A stretch of 64,000 nt of DNA from Notospermus geniculatus (Eukaryota; Nemertea; Pilidiophora; Heteronemertea; Lineidae): contig NMRB01000165.1 of NCBI GenBank assembly GCA_002633025.1, forward strand, positions 225,327-289,326, given 5' to 3'. The notes beneath the pieces are model-generated. The model did no database searches. It saw nothing but the letters and a program-made list of their open reading frames with translations, and had not been told where the DNA came from. Made by a program: the position numbers and the translations under genes. Of the stretch, positions 20,614 to 34,500 are shown in pieces (the first letter of the stretch is position 1; each line of letters opens with the position of its first letter).

Positions 20614-21764
20614 AAAGACTGGTGCTCAATGACTGCCTCAGCTTGCCTTTTTATAATCCCTTCATGCTTGCTAAGTTGGCTTTAGCTTTCGTTGGGATTA
20701 TGCAATATCCAAAATAATCCACAAGCATGCTCTTTTGTGCTCACTAATCTGTTGGTGCCTGTCATAGCCAATTGTTAGAAAGCTATTGTTGAATGCACTT
20801 CTATTGTATTGAATGGCGGGTTTGGGCAGTACAATAGACTTCACTCTGGTTGGTTTTCTATGGTTGGTTTATTCCTTTCCTTTATTGTCTATTCATTTCT
20901 TGCTGAGGCATCTATGGGTTGGATTCTATTGAATGTTCTCTGAACACGGCTGACCCACTTCTATTCATTGGTGGTGTGCATACAGGCAAGGTCCTTGCTG
21001 ATTTGGGGTGACTTTATTGTGCAGAGTTGTGTATGCATGTTACAGTGACATGTGCTGCTTTCGTGGATCGTGCACTGCGTGAGCTTGTCTCTTTCCTTCA
21101 TTATTGTTCTTCTGCCTGGACTGGTTGTTTGGAGTGATGTCTGCTGTTGACAAGGTAAGCAACTCTTCAGTGCTACTGTGGAGCATGTCATTCTGTCATG
21201 TTTTGAGGAGTGAATTACCTGATTTCCATACGTCATAATTTATATAATGCCAGTGAGTGTCAAACCTATGATCAGGCCATCATTGATATCAGGCCTAGAT
21301 TCCTTTTCAGACACCCACTTTTTCCAAAGGACTAATTTGGGTTTGCCGAATGCGGGCCGCGCAAGTTTTTTAATCCATGGGCGGTGAAAATTGCCTTTCA
21401 AACTGAAAAATTATAATTCTCATAACTTGTGATGGTTCAGAAAGAGCAGTTTGAGCCTTTTGAAATGCAGAAATGTCTTTTGCTAATAGGGAACCCCGAT
21501 CACGCAGACCACGCGAGAATATACACGTGGGTTTGAACTGATAGTACACCGACGCCACCTATTATTCATGACGATTCAAGGTGTGATTAGCCGTGTTTGG
21601 TGAACCGCATCTCTCGAACAATGAGCCTCAATAGGTGTCACGTCTGCTCTATCAGTCTCACGTAACCAATTGGCACTCCCCATTTGGGGTTCCTTATTTG
21701 GGAGACGAGTTTACACACATGTATCATTTCATCTCAATTTGACCTAGAGTAGAGTGTTAAGCCG

Positions 21765-21915
21765 CCCATACACGGCGCAATATTATTGCACAATATGGGG
21801 CCCAAATGGGTGGTTGTGTGCTTTTCGCATGATGGGTAGAAGAAAGATTGGCAATAATATTGCCCATTGTGATCCTCATATTGTGCAATAATATTGAATG
21901 TGTATGGGCCGCTTT
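21765..21915. mobile_element. MITE, family 5 single copy
   Basis: Ends carry GCCCATACACGGCGCAATAT and the inverse (TGTGTATGGGC preceded by ATTGTGCAATAATATTG). The centre contains GGCAATAATATTGCCCA. It is homologous to the triplicated element at 16341-16805. Confidence 0.82.
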
Positions 21916-22051
21916 ACTTACATATTTGTGTGTCTAGATACCCGCTACATGCCACCCACTCTGGCCTGACCTAACTGCAAATATGGCTGCAGAGATGCCA
22001 ACCCTTCGGATTTGCCCATATTTTCCACGCTTGTTTGCCCCTTTTACGTTA

Positions 22052-22862
22052 TTAGCCCGCTTGGCCGCAAGGCCCAGCAGGGCTTATGCTGTGGTTGGGG
22101 TCATTGAGTGGTGGTCTGTCGTGCGTTAGTCCGTACGGCGGTACGGCGGTACGTCCGTACGTCCGTAAACTTTGGTTTGTTAGCGCTCTAGCGCCTTTAT
22201 TTTTCGAGGAATCTTTTTGGTCCTTGGTGGGTGTATATATGGGCCTAAGATCTAGGTCGAGTTCGATTTTGAGTGCGGTTGGATTCCTACTTTGGCCTCC
22301 AGGGGGCGTTTTGTGAAAAATTTAAAAGGGTTATAATTTGATAATGGTTCACACTATCGTGTTGAATCTTTGTACACATTCACCTCTAGGTTATAGCAAC
22401 TTACAGACAGAATTTTGGTGAAATCTGATTCTTGACTTTGCCACTAGGGGGCCAAAACCAAAATCACTAAAAGTGCTATTTCTCCCTCACCATGAGATGG
22501 ATCTTTGTCAAATTTTTATCATGGGTATATCTAATGAGAATACATAAGATAATACTTGAGTTTTTAAATTTGACCTACTTTGGAAGGTCACAGGGGTCAA
22601 AGTTTGTCTGAAATTACGAAATTGGCTCTTTTTGTAATGGCTTGACCGATTGCTTTGAAACTTCGCACATATATGTATCTACCTCTAGGCTGTAACAACT
22701 CAGATGAATTTTCGGCAAAATCTGATTCTTGACTTTGCCACTTGGGGCCAAAACCCAAAACATAAAGTGTTGTTTCTCCCTAACGAAGTGATGGATCTTC
22801 GTCAAATTTCTATCAAGGGTAAATAGGATACATAACATAATACTGCTCCAAGCCAAGCGGGC
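22052..22862. repeat. Dispersed repeat with TAGCCCGCTTGGC ends
   Basis: Starts TTAGCCCGCTTGGCCGC and ends GCCAAGCGGGCA, a short terminal inverted repeat. The interior has two ~300-bp tandem units, each with TGATTCTTGACTTTGCCACT, GCCAAAAC and AAATTTTTATCATGGG-like words, distantly like the family at 13830 and 19158. A run of alternating CGTACGG/CGTCCGTA lies at 22131-22168. Confidence 0.7.
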
Positions 22863-23807
22863 ACAGTGCCATTGGCACTATTTTTACACCTGTAGTCCCT
22901 TTTCCTACGCCAAAAATGAGAAAAACTGATGTTCAAAAATGATCATTCAACCGCCCCCCTGGCACTCTGCTATCCGAAAAGGAGCGCCAGCGGGATTGGA
23001 GTGGCAAAGACGGTAACCAGTCTATAACAGCGGACATTGCCAAAGCAAAACTGATCTCAATCCAAACTGTGAGTCTCGCGCACGCACTGCACTTCAAGCA
23101 GTGCATTCCACTTACAGCATGTGTACAGGCATTGACTGATGTTTATGTACACCTGATAATCTGGAATATTTTGGAAATTTGGAATAACCCAAAAATACCG
23201 GTTTGTAATAGCTCATCAGAAAAAAAATCATAAAATTATAACATTTTGGATGATTCGCATAAACTGGTTAGAATTTACATATATTTTTCAAAATATCAAT
23301 ATTTCAATATTTCTGCCCAGTTTAACGCCCAAAAAATTAAAATTTTAAGTTAAACCTATAAGCTGAGGTAAGCTTGGCATCAAAATGGTAGGTTGCGTTT
23401 CTTAAGTGGATTTGTGGCGGTTCATGTCGTGTCGTTGAACTTTTTCACTTCTCTCCTGCCTGAAATGGACTAGGGAGTACTGACAACCACCATCAAATTC
23501 TGGACAAACTGCAGATTTGGGGCAAAAATTACTGATAGGGGTAATTTTGAGGTTGGCATCTCTGTGGCTGCCGTTTGCCATCTTGTAGTATGAACTTACC
23601 TGATATTTTGCTTGTAATGTAAGGCAAGGTACAAGGTTGACATGTAGGCTACCTCAGGGTCAGAGGTCTCCACAGGCCAGTTTTCATGTAAATCTGGTTG
23701 TCCATGACCATTCTATGCCCAATTTTGGGCCAAATATGTTTCAAATATGGCTGCCAGTAAGCCATTTTGAGAAACTGACCTCTGTCAGTGTCATTATCCC
23801 ATGATCA

Positions 23808-23985
23808 ATGAACTCACATATAACGGCCTTGCATATAGTGGACAATCGCCTATAACATACACACTGAAACTGGAAGTCCCGGTCCCGTTTTACAATTCAT
23901 CGGTCATATGCATATAACGGACTTTGCATATAACGGACAAAAATTGCTGGTCCCAATCAGTACGTTATATGCGAGTTCTACTGTA
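23808..23985. mobile_element. Probable Tc1/mariner (pogo/Tigger-type) MITE remnant
   Basis: The right end, read in reverse, is TACAGTAGAACTCGCATATA followed by ACG. This resembles the CAGTAGAACCTCGCTTATAA-type ends known for Tigger/pogo elements. The left end is diverged (ACTCACATATAACGGCC). Internal words CATATAACGGAC repeat. No transposase. Confidence 0.5.
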
Positions 23986-24532
23986 TGTTCTAAGTGGGTG
24001 TGAATTTATATTGCATACCCCAATTTTGGCCCTGATCACATGACACTGGACATGCTGGAGGCTGGAACATTCATCATTTGTTCCTCTGGTTTTGTGGTCT
24101 ACGTGTACAGTCATGACAGTAACACCCAAGTCATGCAAGTGAGCAGATGGTCTCTTGGCCAGTTCATTTGTTGAACACTCTGCCGTCAAGCCTAGTCTGT
24201 TGACAGCTGCACTGACTGGTACTGATCAAAGTATCATTGGATTCATGCAGTGTATTTTTGATATCACTAACGTGACCAATGTTATCAGCAAATTTTGAAA
24301 TAACCATGAACCAACCATGACACAACTCACGAAAACATGTAGAGGCAATCATATTATGCCCAAATTCTACATATCACCATCAGCATCTCAATGCCATTTG
24401 ATTGTGTCTCTCTAAACTCAGTGCAGTTCTGAAGTCATTGACTCATTTGTATAGAGTGCATGCAAAATATGTTGTCAGGGTTGACAGCAGTCAATACTGG
24501 TATCTTATCCCATCCAAGACTTGGGGCCGTAT

Positions 24533-24643
24533 TCTAGAAGCTTCCTTAAGTGTAAGGTCGACCTTAATCTATTGTGTTCTACCCTGCAAACAATAGCTAA
24601 AGGTCGACCTTACACTTAAGGAAGCTTCTAGAATACGGCCCTT
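24533..24643. mobile_element. Hairpin element, family 2 copy B (111 bp)
   Basis: The arms GGGCCGTATTCTAGAAGCTT, then CCTTAAGTGTAAGGTCGACC, are mirrored almost perfectly, with a loop around TCTATTGTGTTCTACCC. Same family as 12551-12671. Confidence 0.9.
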
Positions 24644-25545
24644 GAAGTGAAGCCATCATTCTGTCATTGAAAAACCAAAACGATCTGTGCCTATTCCAGA
24701 CTTGTGTATTATTGTGTTATAGCTTGATCAGCAAGTAACAACTCAATAATTTACACTCCTGAGCGAGAAATTGACCATTGAGAAACACCTCAATGTTGAT
24801 AAGTGAGAAGTAAGAGTCTTGCCTGCTGTGTTCAGTGCGTTGAGTGCCAGTGTGTGAGAGATTGTACGGTGATGGATTCTCGACAGCCAATAGATTGAGT
24901 CAGTGCACAGGTACGTGCAAGGGTGCGGTACATGTACATATGTAGGTTGCTACTGTAATTCTACTCGATTTACAGGGAGTCCTCACAATACAATCGTCAC
25001 ACCCATATTTTTGGGGTCTGCATGTGTTGCATGTACGATTTGGCTATTGTTGATACCTACGAATCTGTACCTTCACCCTGTCGTGGATCCAAAAAGACAA
25101 TATTGGCAAGGACTCCCTGCATATTGGGTGTCTCAATAGTTAACCAACGTGACAGTATGAATGAGTGGCTCCAGCCATGTCAGTTGTGACAGTGCCGATG
25201 TTCCTCTACATCAGGTGTCTTTTTGTTGATCATCGTTCCTCTCGTATCACATGTGGTAGTTTTCTGTGTGCTATTTGCTCCTCTCTGTGTTAGCGAAAGC
25301 ATGACATCTGATTATTTTGACAACCATCAAATCACATGGTACCATATGACCCAGTTGTCTTGCCATACAGGAAAAGGCATTTTGTGTTTTTTTCAGGAAG
25401 AAAGATTTCACTTTTCCTTTTCAGTTTCCTACTTCTGGATATTGTCTGTCCATCAATATTTTTGAGATTATTCTCATTTCGGCTCCTCCTAGGAAAGTAA
25501 TTTCATTGTTGTGGTTGGTGCAAATTTAGCATTTTCTCTTTACAG

Positions 25546-28500
25546 ATGTTTTCCCGCACAAGGGCTGATGGACGGAAAACACGAAGTGGTGTCAGTTTAG
25601 AGCGGAATCCTCCCCACAAAACAAAAGCTGTGAAGAGAAAGAGTCTTCCTGGTAAGCATTATTCTGTTCTGTTCTATCAAATAGTTGTGTTTAGGGAGAA
25701 AAAAGTAATTATAAAGAGTAAGGGAACAAATCAATTCAATATCCCCAGGAAAATGTGGAATTACATGGTATAACCCTCTCACAACCTATTTACATGAGAG
25801 ATCCTTTGTGACCTTCCTTTCAAAGTTGCCGTCCATTTCGACCTTGAAAAGAAGTCACCATTGGATTTCTTGGATTTATGCACCCGAGTCGAGTCCTTAA
25901 ACATGCCTGACAATATTCTTCTCTGTGTTATCTGTACTTCCTTTGTTCGTGTACTTCAGGGCCTGCTGATTCCATCAGATCCAAGGGAAGTCCTGCATTA
26001 AGGTCTAGGTCACAGAGTCCAGGAGCTGCTGCTGGTGCTGAAAACTTGAAGTCCAGGAGAGGTCGTGGAAGACCTGCTGGGAAAAAGTTGACCGCGACAT
26101 CGCTTAAACAGGAAAATTTGTCTGACTCTGGGACAGAAACGAAAGTTGGTGCTTCAAAATTACTGCCAAAGAAAGCAAAAGTTGCACAGTCAGTTCAAGA
26201 TTCGGAAGGTGACGTAGGAGTCAGTCCTAGAACTCGAGGTCGCTCGAGAAAGCCCATCGCGGATGGTAGTGATGGGATAAAGGAGGACACTGGAAGCCCA
26301 AAGGCAGAAAGTAAGAAACGGACATCAAGAGGCAGATCATTGAAGGACACATGTTTGAGTCCTGAACCAGGTACAGAGAGGAAAGCTGAAAGTCCCAGTG
26401 GCTCAAAGAAGTCACCACTGAGAAAGCAGATCAGTGGTAAGAAAGAAAGTCGGGTGTCGCCTAGAAAAAGTCTGAGTAATACCGGTACTCATGTAGAGAA
26501 TGTGAAGACTCTTAAAAAAGGAGTTGATTCAAAAGATGAGGATGTTGAGTGTGCGCCAGTTTCAACGAGAGGAAAGGGACAACGTAACCTTGCTACTAGG
26601 ACCAAGGACAAAAAAACTGTTACCAGCACTAAAGTTGGACGTAGACAACCTTTGCTCACAAGGGCCAAGAAACTAGCCGCACAGGCAAAGCAGGTGAAAA
26701 GGGTTGCCTTAAGGAAGGGAGTGATAAAAGATGATGAGTCAGAAAACGGTGATGATGATGACGAGTTACTTGCTGAACCCTCTGTTTTCAAGAAATTTTC
26801 CCGAGGCAATGTGCAGCAAAAGATTACCAAAGTTGAAATTGGGTCTCTTGAGGATTTAAAGAAACCTGGAAAGGATGTTCCTGAGGTCAAATCTGGTGGT
26901 AGTGGCATCCTTCAAGGGCGAATTAAAAAGGGCAGAGTGAAGAAGTCGACTTATGGACTAAGAAAGAAAACAAGCCGTGAGTTAGCAGCATTGACTGTTG
27001 ATCCAGGTTTTAAACTTGCAGAAACAAAACTCAATACTAGCGGTCGGCTTAGAAGTGTTGGACCGGAGAAGAGTAATACTGAAGTCATAAAGGCTAGAGT
27101 TAGGAAGCCAAGGGGACAAGCTGGGAAGGAGCCAGGTTTGGCTGCGAGGTCCGGAAGTCCTGGATCTGAGCCTGGCAGTGATACGGCATCTCTGGCATCT
27201 GCAATGTCACAGGGACGTAGTGCTTCTTCAGAAACTGATAAAAGAAGAAGAAGAAGCCCAGCAGCAAGGTTAAGGTGTCCATTTCTAGCCACAAGAAGCC
27301 GAAGACCTAAGAATTACTCCGGTGTACAAGGGCCTCGGAGCAAGTTTACGAGGTTAAAAGATAGCACGGCTGCAGACTCGGCCAGCGTTGCTGATCAGAG
27401 TTCCCCACAAAAAGAGGAAAAGACAGGTACAACTACAACAACTTTAAGTCAGGGTAGAGCAGGCAGAAGACGTAGTGTACGCACCTCAAGATCTGCATTT
27501 AAGGAAGGCTCAAGAATTGTAGATTCTTCACTCTCTGATAAGACATCCACTACAGAATCAGAGAACCTGCAAAAGAGCTGTCTGCAGCTGTCGGAAAGAA
27601 CTGACACGTCTGTTGTGAAACCTACCTCTGGAAAAAGTGTTGACAGTGTCAGGAAATCAGGTAGAGTAGAGAAGAAGAGAGAAGAAAGATTGCTAAGCCC
27701 TACGACACAATCGATGGTCAGGAAGAGTTTCTCGTTAAAGACAATTGAGAAGTTTAGGAAGGCTTTCAAACTTGTTGACCCAGTTGGTAAGATAAGAAGC
27801 ACTAGCAAGGATAGTGCCTCTAGTGTTGAGTCAGAAGTTTCAAAAACTGTAAAAGGTTGTAGCGCTAGTTCCAAAGGAGACGAAATCCCTGTTGACTCCA
27901 AGGGTTTAGATTGCGATCAGGCCAGCACCAGCATGGTTGGAGTATACCAGAAACCTGCGATGACTGACCAGGATGTTGATACGGCCCAGCCTGCTGTTGA
28001 GAACGATACGAAGGAAAGGAAAGAAGCTGTACCTGTAACTGAGCAAATGTGCAGTTCAAGTGAATCTGAGTCGGAAATACTGTCTCAGGAGAAAGATTCC
28101 GAAACCTCCTTCAGATTAGAGTTAAGCATCGACTCAATTACATCAGAGGATTTGAAGTCTGATGATGTTGGTGTGAAATGCACAGCTGGGGAGGGAGTTG
28201 TTAATGAGCAAGTGATGATTGAATGCGCTGAAGTCACTGGTGCGGTAAAAGGGGAGAATGAAAATGATGATGAAGCGAGGGTGGAGGAAGAAAGTAGGCC
28301 TGAAGAGCCAATGGAAATATCAGAAGAAAATGACAATATTACAATATCAATGTCTGCAGTTGTGGAATGTGTTCGCGATACTGTGTCTGAGGAGGTAGGA
28401 GCTGCCGTTGTTGCCAGCAAGTCTGCCCTTCCAGATAGTGAGTCCACTGATATAGAATCTGATCCCCCTGCAGAGAAGGGTGATGCTGTTGCTGATGCTG

Positions 28501-31500
28501 GTGCAGACTTGCACCAAGAATTGAAATCAGATGTTGAAGTTCCTGTCCCATCAGTTGCAGAGTCTGATAATGTGACTGCAGATTTATCCATTGCCTGTGA
28601 AGAGTCAGTTCCAGAATCAAAGGCTAAATCAGCACCTGTAGTTCCAGAATCGAAGGCTAAATCAGCACCTGAAGTTCCAGAATCCAAGGCTAAATCAGAA
28701 CCTGTAGTTGCAGAATCAAAGACTAAATCAGAACCTGTAGTTGCAGAATCAAAGGCTAAATCAGAACCTGTAGTTCCAGAATCAAAGGCTAAATCAGAAC
28801 CTGCAGTTCCAGAATCGAAGACTGAATCAACACCTGCCTTTCCAGAATCGAAGATTGAATTATCACCTGCAGTTCCAGAATCGAAGACTGAATCAACACC
28901 TGCAGTTCCAGAATCGAAGACTAAATCAGCACCTGTAGTTCCAGAATCGAAGNTTGACCCAGTTGGTAAGATAAGAAGCACTAGCAAGGATAGTGCCTCT
29001 AGTGTTGAGTCAGAAGTTTCAAAAACTGTAAAAGGTTGTAGCGCTAGTTCCAAAGGAGAAGAAATACCTGTTGACTCCAAGGGTTTAGATTGCGATCAGG
29101 CCAGCACCAGCATGGTTGGAGTATACCAGAAACCTGCGATGACGGACCAGGATATTGATACGGCCCAGCCTGCTGTTGAGAACGATACGAAGGAAAGGAA
29201 AGAAGCTGTACCTGTAACTGAGCAAATGTGCAGTTCAAGTGAATCTGAGTCAGGGACACTGTCTCAGGAGAAAGATTCCGAAACCTCCTTCAGATTAGAA
29301 ATAAGCGTCGACTCAATTACATCAGAGGATTTGAAGTCTGATGATGTTGGTGTGAAATGCACAGCTGGGGAGGGAGTTGTTAATGAACAAGTGATGATTG
29401 AATGTGCTGAAGTCACTGGTGCGGTAAAAGGGGAGAACGAAAATGATGATGATGCGAGGGCGGAGGAAGAAAGTAGGCCTGAAGAGCCAATGGAAATATC
29501 GGAAGAAAATGACAATACTACAGTATCAATGTCTGCAGTTGTGGAATGTGTTCGCGATACTGTGTCTGAGGAGGGAGGAGCTGCCATTGTTGCCAGCAAG
29601 TCTGCCCTTCCAGATAGTGAGTCCACTGATATAGAATCTGATCCCCCTGCAGAGAAGGGTGATGCTGTTGCTGATGCTGATGCTGGTGCAGACTTGCACC
29701 AAGAATTTAAATCAGATGTTGAAGTTCCTGTCCCATCAGTTGCAGAGTCTGATAATGTGACTGCAGATTTATCCATTGCCTGTGAAGAGTCAGTTCCAGA
29801 ATCGAAGGCTGAATCAGCACCTGTAGTTCCAGAATCAAAGGCTAAATCAGCACCTGTAGTTCCACAATCGAAGGCTAAATCAGCACCTGAAGTTGCAGAA
29901 TCAAAGGCTAAATCAGAACCTGTAGTTGCAGAATCAAAGGCTAAATCAGAACCTGTAGTTCCAGAATCGAAGACTGAATCAACACCTGTAGTTCCAGAAT
30001 CGAAGACTGAATCAACACCTGCAGTTCCAGAATCGAAGACTGAATCAACACCTGTAGTTCCAGAATCGAAGACTGAATCAACACCTGTAGTTGTAGAGTC
30101 GAAGACTCGAATGGAAGATTTAATGACTTCAGTTGCAGCATTGAAATCTGCAAAGAAAACATCACTTGTTATAGAATCACCTGATGCAAATGAAGAATTA
30201 CCTGATGAAGTTACGGAATCACCTCCTGAAACTACAGATTCAAATACTATAGTTTCAGATTTGAAATCTTCAAATTCTGAATCCAAGACTTTGCTCACTG
30301 GGGTGGTACCAGAGGAACCTACTGATATTTCAGAGGATGACAATAAAGAGGAACCTGCAAAAAAGGATGTCGAGAAAATCACTGAGTTAGTCCATGAAAA
30401 GGAGCCAACTGACTGTTCTGATGAAGTCAAAGGACAAATTGATGTTTCTGATGAACATGCCACTGTGGACAGTGTCACTGCTGGAGATAACAGTACTAAA
30501 ATGATCATTGAGTCAAGTGAGAAGGACAGTATACCATCTCTTGACTCAGTTTCTTGTGAAGGGAAGGGCTCATTAGGCATGAATTCTAGAACAGATGATG
30601 TTGGTATGTTGACTACATCGGAGAACAGGCCCAAAGAGGATATGTCTGTAGTTGAGGATGCAATTGCTAAAGCTGTTCAGGAAACTGTTGAGTCTATCAT
30701 TCATGGCGTTGAATGTCAGGTTGGAACGGGCAGTGAAGCAGATAAAAACGTTGAATTGCAAGAAGACTTACATGGAAAGGATACTGGAGACAGGGAACCT
30801 GCTGAAACTGCTAGCACCAGTCATCCAGATGATGCTGTTGGTGATGATGGACAGGAGACCTCTAGAAAAGGTCCCATTATTCTCAAGATAAAAACATCCT
30901 CTATTTGGGAGGCTGACGGGGATGGCACATCATCCGAGAGTGCCGTGGAAACCCATGATGATGTGGCAGTTGGGGATGGCGTAGTTGTGTCATCTAGTCA
31001 GGAGGTATCTGAGGCATCCGGCATGAGTAAAAGAGTCAAGGATGCGCTACTTGAGGTCAATAAAACTTTAGCTGTTGTTGCTACCCAAGAGATTGCTAGG
31101 GAGGAGACGAGTGAGAAGCGTGCAGCATCCGTGGCTGGTTTGCCTGATCAGCCCAGTGATAATGTGGCTAAGGAAGAGGAAGCTGTAACCAGCACAGGAG
31201 AGAACGCTCCTGATGTGAAGAAGGGAGTAGACGAGGCGGTGAAGGATGAATGCCCTGCCGTTAAGAGCAGTAAAGAAGATGGTGTCAGTTGCAGCTGTCA
31301 TCCTTCTGAAAAACAAGAAGGTCCAGCAGCAGTAGATATTGGAGCTCCAAAAGTAGCTGTTGCTCCAGAAGCCATGGCTGTCGAGGAAGGAGGACAAGAA
31401 CAGCATGTAGCTTCTCCTCCTAAATTAGCTGCAGCGACCATGTCTGATGTAGAGAGGCGAATTGAGGAGATCCAGGCGATGGTTTCTGATATTCAAAAAC

Positions 31501-34500
31501 AGATCAAAACTGGTACAGGAACAGGAAAAGTTCTTGAACGTCGGTCAGGATTACATGTTTTGGATGATGATTATACTTATGGACCTTCGAATATCCATAG
31601 CCCAGAGGAGAAGGGGGATTTGAAATTGACAATCAAACTGGGGGGCAAAAAAGGTGATGCGAAATCTGAATTCAAGGCTGCAGATACAAACATTGAGAAA
31701 AAACTTGGGAAAAAGCACGTTGCTGAGCCTAAGATATATCCAAAGAGGCATGTTCCTCCTAAGTACAGTGAAATACCATGGATTGAGTACAGTGAGAGTT
31801 ACTTCGAGGACATGGCTAGAAAGCAGAAAAAATCTCTGGCAAAGTTAGAGGGAAAACAGGAAGGGAAAACAGAAACACCCACTGGCGAGACTCGCCCAAA
31901 ACGTAAACCTGTGACAAAAACTGAGTATGAGCTTTACTTGTACGAACTGAAGAACCCAAAGCGTCGTAAGCACAAGCCTGGTCCAGCATCAGCTACTGCA
32001 TCTATGTCAACTATTGAGTCGATTATTGATGAAGTTAATGCCCATAGTTTGGAGCAGGTGTCAAATATTCCTGAACTTATGAAACAATGCAAGCCGTGTT
32101 CTGTTGTGTTGGAGGACTTTGTTGTCAGTTTGAATTTGAGTGCACTGAAACGGAAAGGTACTGAGGAAGGCTCTGAGGTTTCAACAAAGTGCCCAAAGTT
32201 GAACATTGGCATTGGTGTCGATGCTCAGATTGATACTCAGACAATTGCTGAACAGTTGACACCACCAGAGAAAAGGCGGCGAATGTCTGGATCTCGGTCT
32301 GGTCGCCGTGCCTCTGGTTCTAGTTCTGCTGGGAGTATTGCATCGGAGTTGGAGTCTGGCCGCTTGTCACCATCTAGTCCGCGACCTCTTGATGTTCCTG
32401 CTAGTAGGCTGTCACCAAAGCCACATAAGAGGAAGATCAACCGCACTGGATTCCCCAGGCAGCCAAGGAAAAATTACTATGTTTATCAATGTAAATTTTG
32501 TCCCTACTCCACAAATTACCGTATTGCAGTGGATGACCATGTTTACACTCATTTGGATATAGTGCCTTTCCGCTGCGGTTATTGTAACAGCGTTTTTGGT
32601 GCAAAGTCTGGTGCCGTTGCCCATCACAAAAAGAATCATCAGAATCTGCCGCTGAGGTGTATCAAGAGTGTGGAAGTGGATGAATCTCAGTATTATAACT
32701 ATGTTTATGTCTCTGGGCAACGCAAGTCGCCAGTCAGCCCAAGGTCGATGTCTCCTTCTCGGTCTGGCAGCAAGGAGACTAGAAATGTGTTCGAAAGTAT
32801 CATGAAAGAGATTCCTGTTGGCTCTGCGGATAGTGTGTTACCTTTAAAACCTGTTGCTCCTCTTCCTGTTGTACCATCAGCTCAGGGGGCTAACACTGTC
32901 ATACAGCACGTGCGGCAACAACTGCTGACGAAAACAACAGTCCAAGTTCAACCGAAACCTAGTCCTGCACCTGTCAAACCGGCGACACCAGCACAGACTG
33001 TACCAAAACCTCAGCAATCTGATAAACTACCTGTCTATCAGTGCAAGTTCTGCAAATTTTCCACAGACCATCGGAATGTTATTGAATTACATCTTCAGAA
33101 TTACCACGAGGAGGAGTATCGTTTCATTTGTCCTCTGTGTGACTTGGCGTTTTGTAAGCGAGAGGAGACAATGGTCAAACATTTCAAAAAGTGGCACCCT
33201 GACAAAAAAGTACAGTTCAAACGTGCAGCGGGGTTTAAAAACTATAAAACATCTGGTGATGGACAAATGTCATACGCAAGTGCAGCCATGAAATCTCTAC
33301 GACCTGATCTGAATGATGTTCAGGTTAGCAATCGACCGATTGGAACGGGAGTCGGTGCAGTCATGCCTGCTGCTGCCGTAATTGGCGCTGCTTCACAGAA
33401 CAAAAGTAGTGCAAATGTTGGTGTTCCTGGTACACCACTGTTGCAGTCAAGTAAACAGCAGTCTTTAGGGAGTTCTCACTCTCAGTCGTTCCCTCCAGGG
33501 CCAGAAGCTACGAGAAAAAGTGGCAAACCGAGCATAACGGACATTGCCGCTAATTTGGCCAGCAAAGTTGGTGGATTTCAATCGGATGAAGCTACTTCTG
33601 GTGCTTCTGTTTTCCTGAACATACCAAGTGTTCGCTCAAGAGGCAGTAGTCCTAGTGCCCCTGACAGAAACCAAGGGGCTGTGCCAGTATCTGTAGTTAC
33701 TGGTACTACCCAAAAGCCTGAGCAAGATGCTGGAAAAGGATCAGTTGCGGGAAAAGGACCTGGCGTTGGCATATTGGATTTGTCTGCTAGTAGTCGAGAG
33801 CCTACCCCATTACCTGCAGGTGTAGAAGCACAGGATGATGTATCGAATATCAAGATTGTCAATGTTGTCAGTCTCAGCACCCAAGAAGCAGTTCCTACAG
33901 CATCTTCTAATACCATGGATACTGAAGAGACAGAAGTACTTTCGTTCTCTTGTAAAAATTGCAACAATGAGAGCCTATCTTTGGATTCAATGATAAAACA
34001 TATTGAGATACGCCATTCTGAAATGGATTTCTGGTTTGCTTGCCCCTATTGTCCTTATGGTTGTTCTAAACACCGTGGAAATATGGTGCGGCATATTCGA
34101 CGAGCTCACCCAGGAAAAGAAGCAAATGAAGTGGATATTCATCTGATTGATGAGGCTAAGTACATTACAAAACGGGTTGGCCCCAAAAGGCAACCAGTAC
34201 TTCGGGTTGTGTCATCAGTGCCCGTCGTTGCCTCTGGGGGACAGTCAAGTGCCGTGGCTACAGGACAAGTTGGTCCAGCACTTTCCAGTAAGCAGTTAGT
34301 TCCAGTACTAACCAGTGGCCCCTCAGTTCCAGAACATTCCAGGGGGCAATCATCAGGACTGCCATTTCCTCCAATTGGATCAACACAAATGATTGCTGCA
34401 ACACAGTTAGCAATGAGTCGAAGTGCACCACCATTGATAAGGGCGCCAGTGAGTCAACAGCGGAATCTACCACCTCCTCCTCTAATCCGAGCTGTTGCAG

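Larger units (their letters stand above)
13124..25545. other. Repeat-rich region without a firm gene
   Basis: No convincing coding region is seen, apart from weak exon candidates near 20.4-20.6 kb. Much of the sequence belongs to dispersed repeats listed separately: the dispersed families at 13.8, 19.2 and 22.1 kb, the MITEs and the palindrome array. The remaining sequence (for example 16.8-17.4, 17.7-18.8, 19.6-20.3, 20.7-21.7 and 22.9-23.8 kb) shows only short open frames. Confidence 0.5.
27774..30110 (+). repeat. ~1.2-kb tandem duplication inside the zinc-finger CDS
   Basis: Copy 1 (about 27774-28952) and copy 2 (28954-30110) both run from TTGACCCAGTTGGTAAGA into the 11-residue repeat array, and the seam is the N at 28953. 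The copies differ by scattered substitutions (for example GDEIP/GEEIP, QDVDT/QDIDT, SEILS/SGTLS) and a 6-bp insertion, as two haplotypes of a highly polymorphic species would. Copy 1 stops inside the repeat array, which is where a contig would break. Confidence 0.85.

Noticed and set aside
24840-24911. Possible 5' UTR exon of the zinc-finger gene ending CACAG|GTACGT
   Set aside because: Only a donor-like site and a CCAAT word support it. An upstream exon must exist, but this one cannot be identified from sequence alone.
25223-25465. Hydrophobic 80-codon frame (VFLLIIVPLVSHVVVFCVLF) as a possible transmembrane exon
   Set aside because: No family pattern, T-rich sequence that gives hydrophobic residues by chance, and no partner exons.
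29264-30634. 456-codon open frame on the minus strand (and several similar ones at 27449, 28085 and 33578)
   Set aside because: They lie entirely antisense to the zinc-finger coding exon. Their Ser/Asp/Gly-rich repeats are the mirror of the GAATC-rich coding repeats, with no independent domain or splice signals.
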